NCBI RefSeq assembly: GCF_000740895.1
Contig: NC_025261.1
Span: 1,612,001-1,676,000, forward strand
DNA: 64,000 bases
Source: Theileria orientalis strain Shintoku
Lineage: Eukaryota > Apicomplexa > Aconoidasida > Piroplasmida > Theileriidae
Direction of reading: 5' to 3'
Numbering within the stretch: the stretch's first letter is position 1; every line of letters begins with the position of its first letter. Both the position numbers and the translations under genes were made by a program. The notes under the pieces were generated by a model. It had not been told where the DNA came from. It worked only from the letters and a program-made list of their open reading frames with translations, and searched no databases. Of this stretch, positions 1-11,045 are shown piece after piece.

Positions 1-1876
1 CGGCGCAGTCGCGCAGGTCGTTGAAAACGTCGTGCAGGTCGTCGTCGCCCATCCAGCCCTTGGAGCCGGTCTGAGGAGTGTCCTCGAGAGAGTGGAGGCC
101 GTTCTTTATGAGAGACTCGAACCAGTTGTAGTCATCTTCGTCCTGCTTGTCGAAACCGAGGTCCTCACCGGCGACGTTGGCGCTAGGGGAGCAGAGGACG
201 TCGCCCGGGGCGCGAGGGCTGCGCTGCTTGTCCTCGAGCCCATGATTAAGCTGACGGTCGAGGTCCTCATTCAACAGCTTTTGGCCAGTATGGTTCTTGA
301 AGGCCTCGGAAGTGTTATAGTTGTAGTTCTTGTAGGCTTCCGGTGCGTTGTGGCTGTTATAGCTGAGAGCGTCGTAGGTCGAAGAAAGGTCGATGTCAAG
401 GTCCTCAACGTTGTAGTTGCTATAGGCGCTGGTGGTGTTGCTGAGAACGTCGTCGTTCTTGCCCTTGAGGCCGGGGGTCCACTCGTCCCTTCCACGGTAG
501 TTGCCGTTCCACTCATCGCGGAGCCTGAGGGAGTTGTCAGAGTCCCTGTTCGCGTCAGGGCCACCGGTTGTGTTGAGATCCTCGTTGTGGCTCTGGAGCC
601 TGAAGAGGGAGTTTTCCCCCTCGATTACATGGTAGGAGGTGACGCCCATGTCGTTGCCCCTGAGGGCGCCGGCGTTGTCCCTCTGGGCTCTGTGCTTCAC
701 TCGCACGGCACTGACGGTGCCATTGGAGGGAGAGTTTACAGGGCCCTTTAAGTCGCCACCGATGACGAGGCCACCACCGCCGTTGCTAATGTTGGTGTGG
801 TTGTTCTGGTTGTGGCTGTTGCTGTTACCGTTTCCGTTGTTAGTGTTACTGCCGCCATCAAGTCTACTGTTCCCATTGCCGCCATCAGGTCTGCCATTGT
901 TATTGCCGTTGCCGTTTATTGTAATGGTGTTGTTGAGGCTGCCGTTCGGGGCACTTTGGTTGCCGGAGCCGTTGCCTGAGGGTTGAAAGTTCCTAAGCTC
1001 CTCCTTGGAGTGAGCAAATGGACAGTAATAGCCCTTGCAGTTGGGGAAGTTGAGGCAGTAGCGAGTCTTGTACAGCTCAGGATGGTACAGCTGCTCCTCC
1101 TTAGAGTGACTGAAGCGACACCGGCGCCCAAAGCTGCACTTGCCGTGCAACTGCATCTTGTTGTCGTGACGAGAAAATTGAATGTTGGGGCAGAGCTTGT
1201 AGTCGTACTTGAAAAGAATAGGGTTCCTGCGGGGCCAGGTCTCAGAGTGACTGAGGCTGCACTTGCTGGAGTTCAGACACATGCCCTTGGCGTAAAGAGG
1301 GCACTGCCGAGTGCGGAACTCCTCCAGGTCCTTCCCGGAAAGGCACACGTGCTCAGACTCGGACTTGGATGCCCTGGGAGCCTTAGACTCGCCATTAGCA
1401 TGCTCAGCAGCAGAGTTGTCCCTGTAAGAGCCAGAATTGGCAACGCCATTGAGCCCTTTCTCTCCGCCATTGCTGTTGCCGGTAACATGAACACCGTCCT
1501 TATAGCTGCCCTTGAGGTTGTGGCTGCCGTGCTTGTTAAAGTAATTGTGATCCAGAGAGTTCCCGAGGAAAGGCCGCCAAGGACTGAATTCGATATGGTT
1601 CAGAGTCTTCCCCAAGTCGAGTCTGCCGAACTCCCGACCACCACCGGAGACGCCAGCGCCAGAACCGTTGCTAGGGCCGCTGATGTGCAGGTTGTTGATT
1701 TTGGGGTAGCCCGGAATGAAGGGCTGATAGGCAGTCTTGTTTAAGTTGCCCTTTAAGTTCCGGTTCAAGTGCAAACTCGGCACGTCGTTCGTGCTGTGAT
1801 TCTTCTTGATAAAGTAGCTCTCCTTGGGAGAGCACTCCTCCATGCTCGAGCACTTGATGAGGCCCAGTCCAGACAT
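1..1876 (-). CDS. CCCH-type zinc-finger protein (3' end beyond left edge)
   Basis: The frame opens at an ATG at 1876 and stays open to the left edge, giving 625 residues without a stop, so the C-terminus is missing. Three Cys/His clusters occupy about residues 190-290. The first is C-x7-C-x5-C-x3-H (first Cys about residue 192). The second ends C-x5-C-x3-H, but its first Cys is separated by a long spacer. The third is C-x5-C-x4-C-x3-H (residues 274-289), preceded by the YKTRYC lead-in seen before tandem CCCH fingers and followed by SKEELR. This is typical of CCCH proteins that bind RNA and control mRNA fate. The rest is Asn/Gly/Ser-rich with NGN-type runs (about 310-345). No intron was needed. 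The RNA-binding role is inferred from the family; no specific orthologue is recognised. Confidence 0.8.
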   Translation of the reverse strand, partial: MSGLGLIKCSSMEECSPKESYFIKKNHSTNDVPSLHLNRNLKGNLNKTAYQPFIPGYPKINNLHISGPSNGSGAGVSGGGREFGRLDLGKTLNHIEFSPWRPFLGNSLDHNYFNKHGSHNLKGSYKDGVHVTGNSNGGEKGLNGVANSGSYRDNSAAEHANGESKAPRASKSESEHVCLSGKDLEEFRTRQCPLYAKGMCLNSSKCSLSHSETWPRRNPILFKYDYKLCPNIQFSRHDNKMQLHGKCSFGRRCRFSHSKEEQLYHPELYKTRYCLNFPNCKGYYCPFAHSKEELRNFQPSGNGSGNQSAPNGSLNNTITINGNGNNNGRPDGGNGNSRLDGGSNTNNGNGNSNSHNQNNHTNISNGGGGLVIGGDLKGPVNSPSNGTVSAVRVKHRAQRDNAGALRGNDMGVTSYHVIEGENSLFRLQSHNEDLNTTGGPDANRDSDNSLRLRDEWNGNYRGRDEWTPGLKGKNDDVLSNTTSAYSNYNVEDLDIDLSSTYDALSYNSHNAPEAYKNYNYNTSEAFKNHTGQKLLNEDLDRQLNHGLEDKQRSPRAPGDVLCSPSANVAGEDLGFDKQDEDDYNWFESLIKNGLHSLEDTPQTGSKGWMGDDDLHDVFNDLRDCA

Positions 1877-3523
1877 GTTTGTTAAGTCCAGGTCGATGTT
1901 GCTGATGTCAATAGTGTGTTATTAAGTTCCCTTCTGGGCTTTGACGAAAGTCTTTGCTACTGATTCTTGTTATCCGCTAGGTTTATGCTACTAATACCGC
2001 TTTGTTACTAGAACACCTGGTATTGATGGTTACTGCGTTTGAACAGTGGGTACCTTGCTCCAGATGCTTACAGTGTAGAGCCACAGTTTTTGTGATTCTG
2101 TTGCACAGTCGCTACTGTGATTGCTATTCCAGGTAATATTACTATTTTGGTACCAATACTATTTGTGAGTTGATACCACTACTATTTTTGTAGGTTGCTT
2201 TAACTAAGTTCGAATTATATATACTAGTTCTTACTAGTTACTATTATGTTGATATTGAAGTTACTATTTTAATAATTTGGTCTCGGTACCTTAATTTTAG
2301 GCCCTAACTACTATTGTTTTAAACAGGATACTGTGGTTGATGCTGAAATTGTGAGAGCTTTCGCCGACAGTGTATCAGTGACTTTTACTGAAGTTCCTAC
2401 AGATATTTACACACCTTGTGCACAGAAAAAGCTCTGGATGTATTGAAAGAAACTGCGTTAGATGATAAAAGCGTTAAGTGCTGATTCTAATCTTTTTTAA
2501 TAGAATACGCTTAACCGCGACATAAAACTAGACGAAACCGTCAATGTGTAGAAAATAACAGCAGATTCTAGCCGAAATAATGTACAAAAAATAATTTGGG
2601 ACCGTGATAAATAAAAGTTACGGTCGAAGTTAAAAAGTTACAATTTTTTAGAGCCTACAATGAGTGTAGTACGATGTCCGTGAGAAAACAAGAAATGTTA
2701 GTTCAGTCGACCCTCAACGTGTTTAAAGAAAATAAAAATCAATTTTAATACGTTGCGATGTGTGTAAATAAACTGTGAGTACAAACTTGTGCATTATCAA
2801 AGGTTAATCGCGTACTTCAAAGGTGTACTGAACATGCATCGTCACAGAAAAAAACAGCAAATGTCTCAAATTCCCAAGATTTAGATAACAAAAAAATATA
2901 AGAGAGTCCCCGAGTGTCCGGAGTTGACTCAGAACCTTATTTTATGATAGTTGCAGTGACGATTTTGTCCTTCCGTACTCAACTGTGGGTAAAAGAGCCA
3001 ATGAGAAACGAACTAGGTGAGAAAATTAGTGGTAAATGTCCAGTGGTAAATAGCCGTTTGAAATTGTACACATTAGACTGTGAGTTTAAAAAAAGAGGCC
3101 ACAGCAGTCCAACACTGTTAACTCCTGTGCTTCCAATAGCAGACCAGTTTCTCCAAAAAACACACTTAAAATAATACGCTGAATTTTGCTTTAGTCTGTT
3201 AAATGCTTTTCGATCTTTCTACTTGAGTATCCGAAGATGTGGTCCGCTGTATCTACTGCTTTACAAATTGCACCGAACCCAGTACACATTTGAAACATCT
3301 CCTATAACAGCGCCAGATTCGCCATTTTTGCGAAGATTACGAAATTATTCTAGTGTATTTGATGACTGAGTGCGGCAAATAATATTTTCTTTGGATGGGC
3401 TTCCCCATTAAAAATATTCGTACCGTCCTCCAAACACAAATAATTACTTTTCAGTCAGGCGACTGCGCAATCCTCAATGTATATACGCACTTGATGTATA
3501 AACACGAATATAGATTCCAAGTA
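1877..3523. other. Gene-poor spacer upstream of the CCCH gene
   Basis: This 1.65 kb AT-rich stretch lies between the CCCH start and the end of the MRG-like gene, both on the minus strand, so it should hold the CCCH promoter and 5' UTR. No convincing exon was found. The longest plus-strand frame (about 2914-3174) has no ATG at its start and no recognisable content. A near-perfect inverted repeat lies at about 2473-2515. Confidence 0.5.
2473..2515. repeat. Imperfect inverted repeat (stem-loop)
   Basis: The arms begin with GTTAAG and end with ATTCTA on the left; TAGAAT and CTTAAC form the complementary right arm. A T-rich loop (ATCTTTTTTAA) separates them, with one or two mismatches mid-stem. 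It could be a structural element or the trace of a small mobile element. No function can be assigned. Confidence 0.4.
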
Positions 3524-6203
3524 TCATTTAACTGTCTTGATTCCGTAGAGCCCCGAGTTGGTGTACTCGTCCGCCACGAAGGCCATGTAATACAGCAGGA
3601 GCTGGATTATCGGCAGGTAGGACGTGTAGAGGCGGTCGTTCTTCTTAATCCTCGACAGGAAGTTCACGTAGAAGACGTCGAAGGAGAGCACGCGGCACAG
3701 GTACTCGAAGCCTAAAGTCAGTGGTCAGTAACTCCACTCAAACGCCCTAACTACCCTAACTACTATAACTAGCACCGTTATAGGCCTACAGAAGAACTTA
3801 CACAGCAGTCTCGTCAGCGGCTTGTTGTACAACTTCCGCACCGAGTTGATCTGCCCGTACTCCCACCTCGAGTAGCAGCAGGAGTTCATGAAGTGCGCGT
3901 CGATCCACTCGAGCAGCAGGTCGAGCCAGTAGAAGTTGTTCAGGTAGTTATCCGTGAACCTGGCAGAGCCGCCGCTCGCGCACGTCTCGAGGAAGCGCAG
4001 CGAGGCCAGACTCGGGATCTTCATCTGCGAGAGCGGGCACTTCGCATCCTTCTCCGCAGCCTTCGGGTCGTTCTTCCTGTCCGCGTCCTCCTTCGCCTTC
4101 CCGTCTGAGCCCCCGAACGTGCTCAGGTTGTTGTACTTGGCGATGATGAGCAGCAGGTACTTGAAGTTCTGTATCAGGCAGAAGATCGACTTGCGGTACT
4201 TGAACTTGAGCTTCACGTTGATGCAGTTTGAGATGACCTTCTTGTGCTCCTTGACCACGATCTTCTTTATCTTCATCGGCACCGCCCAGGGCGTGGCGTT
4301 TGAGAAGAAGTCTGCGTCTACATAAGCATTAGGACGTCGTCGCCGTCGGTCTACCTAGCAATGAATCTCGCTTACTCGTGATGTACTTCCCTGATATGAG
4401 GTCCCGATTGTATATGTTGTGTATCACGTCGTACACGTACTCGTTCACGTTCGTGATTGTGCGCTTGTTCCACTGCTTGTCGCCCTTCACCTTGACCTTG
4501 ATCACGCTTATCTCCCCCTTTTTCGTCTGCTCTTCGCTCTTTTCCTCCTTCTTTTCACCCTTCTCGTCTGCGCTATTTTCGCATACGTCATATTCTTTCA
4601 ACTGTTTGTCTTTGGAGTCCTTGGACTCCTTAGATTCTTTTGTCTCTTTAGAGTCCTTGGATTCCTTGCCGTCCTTCGACTCTTTCGAGTCCTTTGAGTC
4701 CTTCGAATCCCTGGAGTCCTTACTGTCCTTTTTTACCTTTTTACTCTTTGAGCTTCCGCCAGAATCCTTGCTTTTACTTTTGCTGGTTGACGACTTACTG
4801 GTCATACTTGAGGGTGCCGACACTACGCTCGCTGACTTACTCCCGGAGCCAGTGGCGTTTAAGTCAGTTAAATTAATGTTAATGCTCACGTTAATTGTGT
4901 TACTCTTCGTTGAGACCGAGCCTGAGGTTGCGAACTTAATCGATTTGAACTTAATGAGGTCCTTTTCCTGCACCCAGAACCTGAACACCTTCGAGCACCT
5001 CTTTTTGTATCCGGGGAAGCACACGTAATACATTGGTATGAAATAGTACCTACGGAAGTCCATTAACACTTGTCTACTTTTTCAGTCACTCTCTATCGTT
5101 CCTAAACTGTACTCTTATCACCTTACCTTAACACGCTCTTATCCTTAGCGTTCAAGCTTGTAACTGGCGAGAACGAGTAATTGTAGTCAGTCACTTGTAA
5201 GTTTATCGGCTTAATTTGGTTCACTTTTGAGTATAAATTATGGTTATCGCTATCCAAAAATAAGTCCTCGTTTATATCATACAGCCATACGTTTCTTCTT
5301 TCCATCTAATCATTAATCTTTTATTAAATATAATTACCTGTGCCATCGGTCCGTTTTTATCCTGGTCATTTTCACTGTTTTCATCAAAATCGTTATCTAC
5401 GAAAGCGTTATAACTGTAAACTATTTGTACGGCACTAATTATCTACTACTATTCATGCTCCATTAATTACGTATGTATGCCACTATCTCATGGCCTATCT
5501 TTCTCTAAAAGATACCTGATGACACCAACAACTTTTGTGATGCGTAGTTGACGATCACTAGACACAATTCATCGTGCCATTTCAGGTACGCCAGCTCCCC
5601 GATTTTAAAGCGAAACGTGCTATTTAGGTACTTGGGGAAGTGGCTGTACAACAAATTCTTTATGTCCTCCTTTCCGTTAATTAGTTCCCGCTCCTTCGGA
5701 GTCTCCTTTTTCTTTCGCTTCTTCTTGTCGGACTTTTCGTTTAAGGAATTGAGTGTGATGTGGTCCTCCGGGTTAATGTGTGGGTGGCAAATGTTTTTAA
5801 ATGTCAATTCGCTCAGCGATCCTTTTAATATTTCTTGCAATTCGTCGGTTACGGCCTCATCTAATCAACATATTAGTTTCTTCTTCGTGAATCTGTTACT
5901 GGTTATATATTAGGGAAAATAGCTGTAAAATGTTACCACTTGGTTCATCGTAACTTCCAAATAAGAAAGGTGGCAGGGGCTCAATCGAATCAACCTACAT
6001 ATTAATTCAAACGGTGGATGACGTTGTTAATGTGCCGTGGAATAGTAAAGGATGCCACCCAAATAACTGTTATTTTAGGTCAAATTATGCTTAATAGAAT
6101 TAAAACAACTGATAAAGAATAATATAATTATTACTTGACTGTTATGGTTGTGTTCAACCTTATTAATTAGCTGATCTAGCAAATGCTTAGTGGAACTATC
6201 CAT
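3524..6203 (-). CDS. MRG/Eaf3-like chromatin protein, eight exons
   Basis: Exons run 6203-6135, 5994-5937, 5860-5516, 5420-5338, 5305-5127, 5073-4376, 4317-3802 and 3711-3524. All junctions are GT-AG with matching phases, and the product is 711 residues. The C-terminal 230 residues fit the MRG fold of MRG15/Eaf3: a VP-x-K-x-K lead-in, hydrophobic spacing like the DDWD...LP segment, CCYSRWEYGQI in place of LLYKFERPQY, then YLCRVL and LLLYYMAFVADE. An N-terminal chromo-barrel appears split: FKIGELAYLKW (about residue 130) and YYVCFPGYKKR...FRFWVQEKDLIKF (about 258-288), separated by an acidic Asp/Asn-rich insert. A Lys/Ser/Asp repeat tract lies near 340-410. In other eukaryotes these proteins read methylated histone H3 within NuA4 or HDAC complexes. 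The assignment rests on motif spacing only, and an acceptor six bases downstream is possible at exon 7. Confidence 0.6.
4600..4745 (-). repeat. Coding repeat of Lys-Asp-Ser triplets
   Basis: Within exon 6 of the MRG-like gene the DNA is an imperfect 9-base repeat (minus-strand unit close to AAGGACTCC) coding for K-D/E-S triplets about fifteen times over. It gives a highly charged, probably disordered linker between the chromo-barrel and the MRG domain. Confidence 0.75.
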
Positions 6204-6750
6204 TTCAAAATAGGTTTAAACATATTTTTTAAAAATTAAAAATTCTACTAAAAACATCATATAATTTAAATTAATCTATTTCAATGTGTATTAGGAAGAT
6301 TTAATTCAGGAAAAAATTAATAACATAAACGTTTACACAACAATCTGGTGTAACATAAAAAGTAATAATAGGGCCTTAGAGCTCATTTTAAATTGATTTT
6401 TTCAGGAATATTCCGATAATATACTTTGTAGTAATTCTAGCAAAATTGAAGAATTTGATCTGTTTAAAATTTATTGGGATTGGACTTGTTAGATTTACAT
6501 CCTGATTTATTCTCAATTAACCCAAAGGGCCTTCCTTTTATTGATATTTTATTTTAATTTGGGCCAGTTTTATGTCAATAGAATACATCCATCTCAATGC
6601 ATGTGTGGTTTTAACTTATATTTGAGGTAATAGATAAAAGTAAATGTTCCCGCCTAAACTAGTATAAATAGGAAGTTTAAACAGAAATATAGCAAACAGG
6701 ATATAATAAAATTGCACTTCATAGCCATATAAAACGAAATATAAAGAAAA
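6204..6750. promoter_or_regulatory. Divergent intergenic region, MRG-like / VHS-like genes
   Basis: This 547 bp AT-rich spacer separates two gene starts that point away from each other, so it must carry both promoters. A TGCATGTGTGG stretch lies near 6598. No frame or RNA gene was seen. Confidence 0.5.
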
Positions 6751-9700
6751 ATGGATGAAAATTCGTATCGCCGTGTAATGTCGAGAAACTTGGACGAATT
6801 TGGACTGAACCAGAATAACAGATCGGCAAATAATAATACAAATCAATCGACAAATTTTAACTCTAAATCTTCTAGTATATATAGTGATGAGTATAGCCCA
6901 GGATACGGCACGACGACCAACAGAGCAGGCAACGGGACGAACACAACCTTTAACGTTAGCGGAAACACGTGTAGCACAAGTAGTAACCAGAACTACTACA
7001 ACAGATCCATGAGTAGCGACTACAGCAGCGACTACGGAAGGAAAAAGAGCAACATTAACCTGAAACAAATTAAAGCAGTTGGCCTAAATTGCGCCAAAAA
7101 TTTGACAAATAAACTGATAAACCTATCGAACTCAGTGACAGGAAATAGCAGCAGTAGCACAAACAGGAACTATAACACGCAGAACATATACTCGACCTCA
7201 GCAGGGAACAAAAAGTACAGCTGTAGCAGCAGAGAAGTGTACGTGATAAACTCGTCAGGCAATAGCCAGAGTCACGTATCAAACGTGAGTGGCAACTACG
7301 GAGCCAACGAGTATGGTGGTTCGACAACCACAAGAGGGTATGGAACGGCGAGCCACCCGCAAAGTCATCCCAGCCAAGGGCCAAGCTCGAACACAAACGT
7401 AGTGGACAACAGAGCATACACGCTGAGATGCATCGCCGACAGAATTGCAACGACGAACGACCTGATAAAGAACCACAGAGAGCTCGTGGCGGTGATAGAA
7501 AGGTGTCTGACGCACTCAGACTTGTTGGTGGAAATCAGGATCGAAAAGGACCGCTTCGGAGCCCCGACGCAGGAGTCGATCAACAAGTTCTCACTCATCA
7601 ACAAGGTGCTCACAGAAAAAATCCTGACGTACATCAAGGGGAGGAGGGACTGCTGCATATTCGTGGTCAAGTTTGCAACGTGGAGAATGAGGACGACGAA
7701 GAAGCCGGAGGAGGTGATCCTGTCCCTGGAGCTGATTCAGCAGTGCATGAACGACATGGGCGGGTACTTCCTGGGCCTGTTCACGAAGAGTCTGATGAAG
7801 ACGTTGCGCAAGCTGCTCTTCGCAACAAACCTGAAGCACTCGATCACCTCAGGAGTGAAGAAGAGGATCACCAAGTTTCTAGGTACGGTTTAGCCCTATG
7901 CCACTACATACCTAGGTATTTAGGAAGTATTTCACAGTTGACTGCCTAATAAGACAGCTGTTAGTTAATTAGGAAGATGTTAGTCAATTAGGAAGCTGTT
8001 AGTCTTTTAAGGAGTAGTTAGTTAATAAGGCAGTTGCTAGTCAATTAGGAACATGTTAGTCAATTAGGAAGATGTTAGTCAATTAGGAAGCTGTTAGTTG
8101 GTTGTTATTCACCATGGTAGTTGGAAAACAACTACGTATTTGTAAACATACCATGCTGTTTATGGTTGGAAATGTATAAATAATGCATTGGGCCCACCAA
8201 CAGTGTTCTGTAACGCACAATGTCATAGTGCTAATGCTTGTTTAGGAAAATCGAGCTATGTGCACCCGGGAGTGTCGACGGACATTAGAATACACATCTT
8301 CAAGTCGAAGATCATGTACATGGTGCAGCTCTACTACGAAGTCTTCCTCTTCGAACAGGGAGAGTACGTGGTCTTCTACGACGGATACAAGGACATGAGA
8401 ATCAAGGGAATCAAGTTCCCGACGATCAACCCTGAAGATAAGGAGCAGATCAATAAGTCGTACACGTTCTCATCATTTAATGCCGCAAACGTTGATAACG
8501 CACAAGGACCGATGGGAATCAGAGTAATGGCAATAAACCTACGAGGACCAATGGAAATTGACGTCAGAGAGTTGGATCAGCTCCTGCAGAACATAAACAA
8601 CAATAACTACGACGAAGAGTACATACAGGAGGTGAGACGGAAGCTGCTGGGAACAATAGAAGTGCTGTCGAGTAAGTCGAACCTGAGCGACCACTACAGC
8701 CAGCTGCTGGACAAGATACTGAGGCTAAACGACTCGCTGCTGATGCTGTGTAACACGGACGCAGCAGCAGGGAACACGGCACCAGCACAAGGAGTGGACA
8801 CCTTAGGAACCACACGAAGCAATTTGGGAACGGGAGTCAGCAGTAGACACCCAAGCACCGTAGACGGAGAGTCCAGTAACAATAGAGTGGGAGCTGGAGT
8901 GTTCGGCGGAACCTCAGGTGCACTGATGGGTATGGGCGGCATGGCGGGAAGGACAGGCGACAACGCAGCCACAGTGAACAGGAGGATCGACAACCTGATG
9001 GAGTTCGGAGACTCGTCAGCGTCGGCGCCCAAGGACGACTTTGACTTTTTCAACCCGTTCGATACGGACAGCGCAACGGGGGCAGATGGCACTAGTAGCG
9101 TCGCAGGAGGCCCAGGAGCACACGCCAACAGGAGTGGCCACGTAGGCAGCGGCATCGCCGGCGTCGCTGGCCCGTCGACATCGAGCTCAGCCTCGAAAAA
9201 GGACGACGTCAAGGAGAACCTGGACGACATATTCAACTTCATCTCCCTTAACTCGGCGGACAAGGAGGACTCGGACGCGAAGGAAGACTCGGACGACGAC
9301 GAACAGCTGTTCGAAGACGAAGACGAGCTGATAAACAACTTCATCAACTCGCCAACGTCTTTCAGCTACATGGACGAAGGACTGGGCTCAGGAGTGGGTG
9401 CTGGACTGGGTGCTGGAGTGAGCTCAGGAGTGTGCCCGGCAGTGGCAGGTCAAGGGCCGGGAGGCGCCGGGAACGACATTGGCACGGGGCTCGGCAGCGC
9501 AGGCTCCTTCGGCTCAAACGACGCCAACAGCGCAAGTGTGGCCACAAACGCGTGCGTTTTCGGAAGTAGGGAGGGCAGCAGAAGCGGAGTCTCGGTGAGC
9601 GGCGAAGCCCTGGAGAGCGCAAGGAGCTTCACAAGCGAGGCGGCATCAGAGCGCATCAGCAGGGAGGAATTGAAGTCGGAAGGAGACGCGAAGGCCGCGA

Positions 9701-9828
9701 ACGGCGAAAACAGCGAAGAGCCGGAAGGCGGCGCAAAGGAATCCAGGGAAAAAAACCTGAGCGAACTGGTGTCGCAGCTGGACAACCTGGAAGTGGACTT
9801 CGGCCACATGTCAGTGAACAATTTTTAA
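6751..9828 (+). CDS. VHS/GAT-like trafficking adaptor with NPF motif
   Basis: Exons 6751-7882 and 8246-9828 join in phase (CTA G|GA) to give 904 residues. Residues 1-220 are Asn/Ser-rich. Residues about 225-380 are helical and include EVILSLELIQQCMNDMGGYF, spaced like the conserved VHS helix that precedes LVKLL. Residues about 483-545 (DVRELDQLLQ ... LLDKILRLNDSLLML) resemble a GAT three-helix bundle as in TOM1. The C-terminal half is Gly/Ser/acidic and has FFNPFD near residue 647, an EH-domain-binding NPF motif, followed by an acidic run near 740. The likely role is a TOM1-like ubiquitin/clathrin adaptor on endosomal or Golgi membranes. This is inferred: VHS and GAT similarity is at the level of spacing, and an unrelated helical protein cannot be excluded. 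The gene model itself is secure. Confidence 0.55.
7950..8105 (+). repeat. Intronic minisatellite in the VHS-like gene
   Basis: The single intron (7883-8245) holds about seven imperfect copies of a roughly 19-base unit close to GTTAGTCAATTAGGAAGCT, some separated by variable spacers. It makes up nearly half of an intron that is long for this window. Confidence 0.75.
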
Positions 9829-10144
9829 AAAAACGAGCGCAGTAATGTGTTTAAGCACTAATATACGCGATGTGCAGCTATATACGGAAAACTAGACCTA
9901 GAAGTGTGCGGAGAGCACGTGTGTCGTAGGAACCATTTGAAGCGAGAGTAGCGTCAAGAAAGGGCCAAGAGGAGCAAAAATTAGAACAAAGGAAGCATAA
10001 GCAGGTAGGGACCGCGATGCTGTGCCAAGCAGGGGAAAGCAGGCTTTAAATGAACCAGCTGGTAGCCGTTGGATACCGCCGATTAGGCAAAAGCCCCAGA
10101 GCAAATGTGTAAATCATTAACAAAAAAGTTAACTAAGAGTAAAA
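9829..10144. other. Spacer between VHS-like and FUN14 genes
   Basis: This 316 bp stretch joins the end of one plus-strand gene to the start of the next. It contains AAATGTGTAAA about 35 bases before the FUN14 start, a TGTGT-core element seen in several spacers here. No gene was seen in it. Confidence 0.4.
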
Positions 10145-10834
10145 ATGGTTAGCGTGCCTGAGCTGGAAGAGTACGTGGCCAAGGTCCTGGGATTCACAAA
10201 GTCCTCGGCCTTCAGCCTATCCTCGTTCGTGGGAGGACTGGGATTCGGAACCGGTCTGTCGCTGGTATTCACAAAAACTGTGAGAACGGTGTTCATATTA
10301 ACGTCAGGAGGACTGCTGCTAGTTATGGTAAGTAACAGCGCTAAAGAGGCGCGAACTGGGCTGCGTGTGTGTAAAGCGACGTCGGCGGCGTCTGGCGCCA
10401 CTAACTGGCAAACTATGCCCAGTTATTCGCCCCTACTGTGTGCTTAATGCCTTCGTATAAATTTGTAAACTTATCTACGTGACGCTGGTCCATTTGGGCC
10501 CCAAACACGCCTAGTCGTCACACCGACTCAACCCGCCACTCAGTCCCCTTAAACCGCCTATATTTATCCGTAAACGCCTCATTTTCCCTCCTTCATTAAT
10601 TATTAGGTGCTTAACAGACACGGCTACTTGGATGTCGATTTTTCCAAGATGATAGAGTACGCTACCGCCAAGGTCGCGGAATGGATGGAATCTGCCCTGA
10701 AGGCGATGAATCTGCAGACTGGGGACAAGCTGGGATTCCTCAAGGCTCTGAACACCTCGTTCACGGACTCGCAGCTGTCCTCTGCGACCTTCGGCCTCTT
10801 GACTGGGTTCACAATTGGATTAGTACTCTTGTAG
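10145..10834 (+). CDS. FUN14-family membrane protein
   Basis: Two exons (10145-10327, 10607-10834) join in phase 0 at GTAAGT...TTAG and give 136 residues, the usual size for the family. The order is that of FUN14 proteins: a glycine-rich first membrane segment (about residues 25-40, FVGGLGFGTGLSL), a second hydrophobic segment (48-62), a short linker with NRHGYLDVDF matching the family's SGYVQIDW position, an amphipathic helix, then a C-terminal glycine-containing membrane segment (FGLLTGFTIGLVLL). In animals FUNDC1 is an outer mitochondrial membrane mitophagy receptor. The N-terminal LIR-type tail is not evident here, so a mitochondrial location is likely but a mitophagy role is not shown. 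Confidence 0.8.
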
Positions 10835-11045
10835 GTTAGCATTGTTGCGTTGACATATTTTCAATCTAAGTGGAAGCGATCGACACACCCATATTAATAT
10901 TTATCAAAGGCTTACGTTCGTGTTACGCAAGTGTGTGTTTGCTACTGTGTATTCACTACGTGCAACTGTTACTTGAGTGTGGGCCCACGTGCTCAGTTTA
11001 TCCCATTTTACATCGTTAAAACATTTCTTCACTCAGCAACTCCAC

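Noticed and set aside
2914..3174. 86-codon plus-strand frame in the left spacer
   Set aside because: It has no ATG at its start (GTG), no recognisable domain, no flanking exons in phase, and lies in AT-rich spacer.
5896..6134. Possible extra exon (WHPLLF-like reading) inside MRG intron 1
   Set aside because: No reading through it keeps phase with both neighbours without a stop; joining exon 1 directly to 5994 does.
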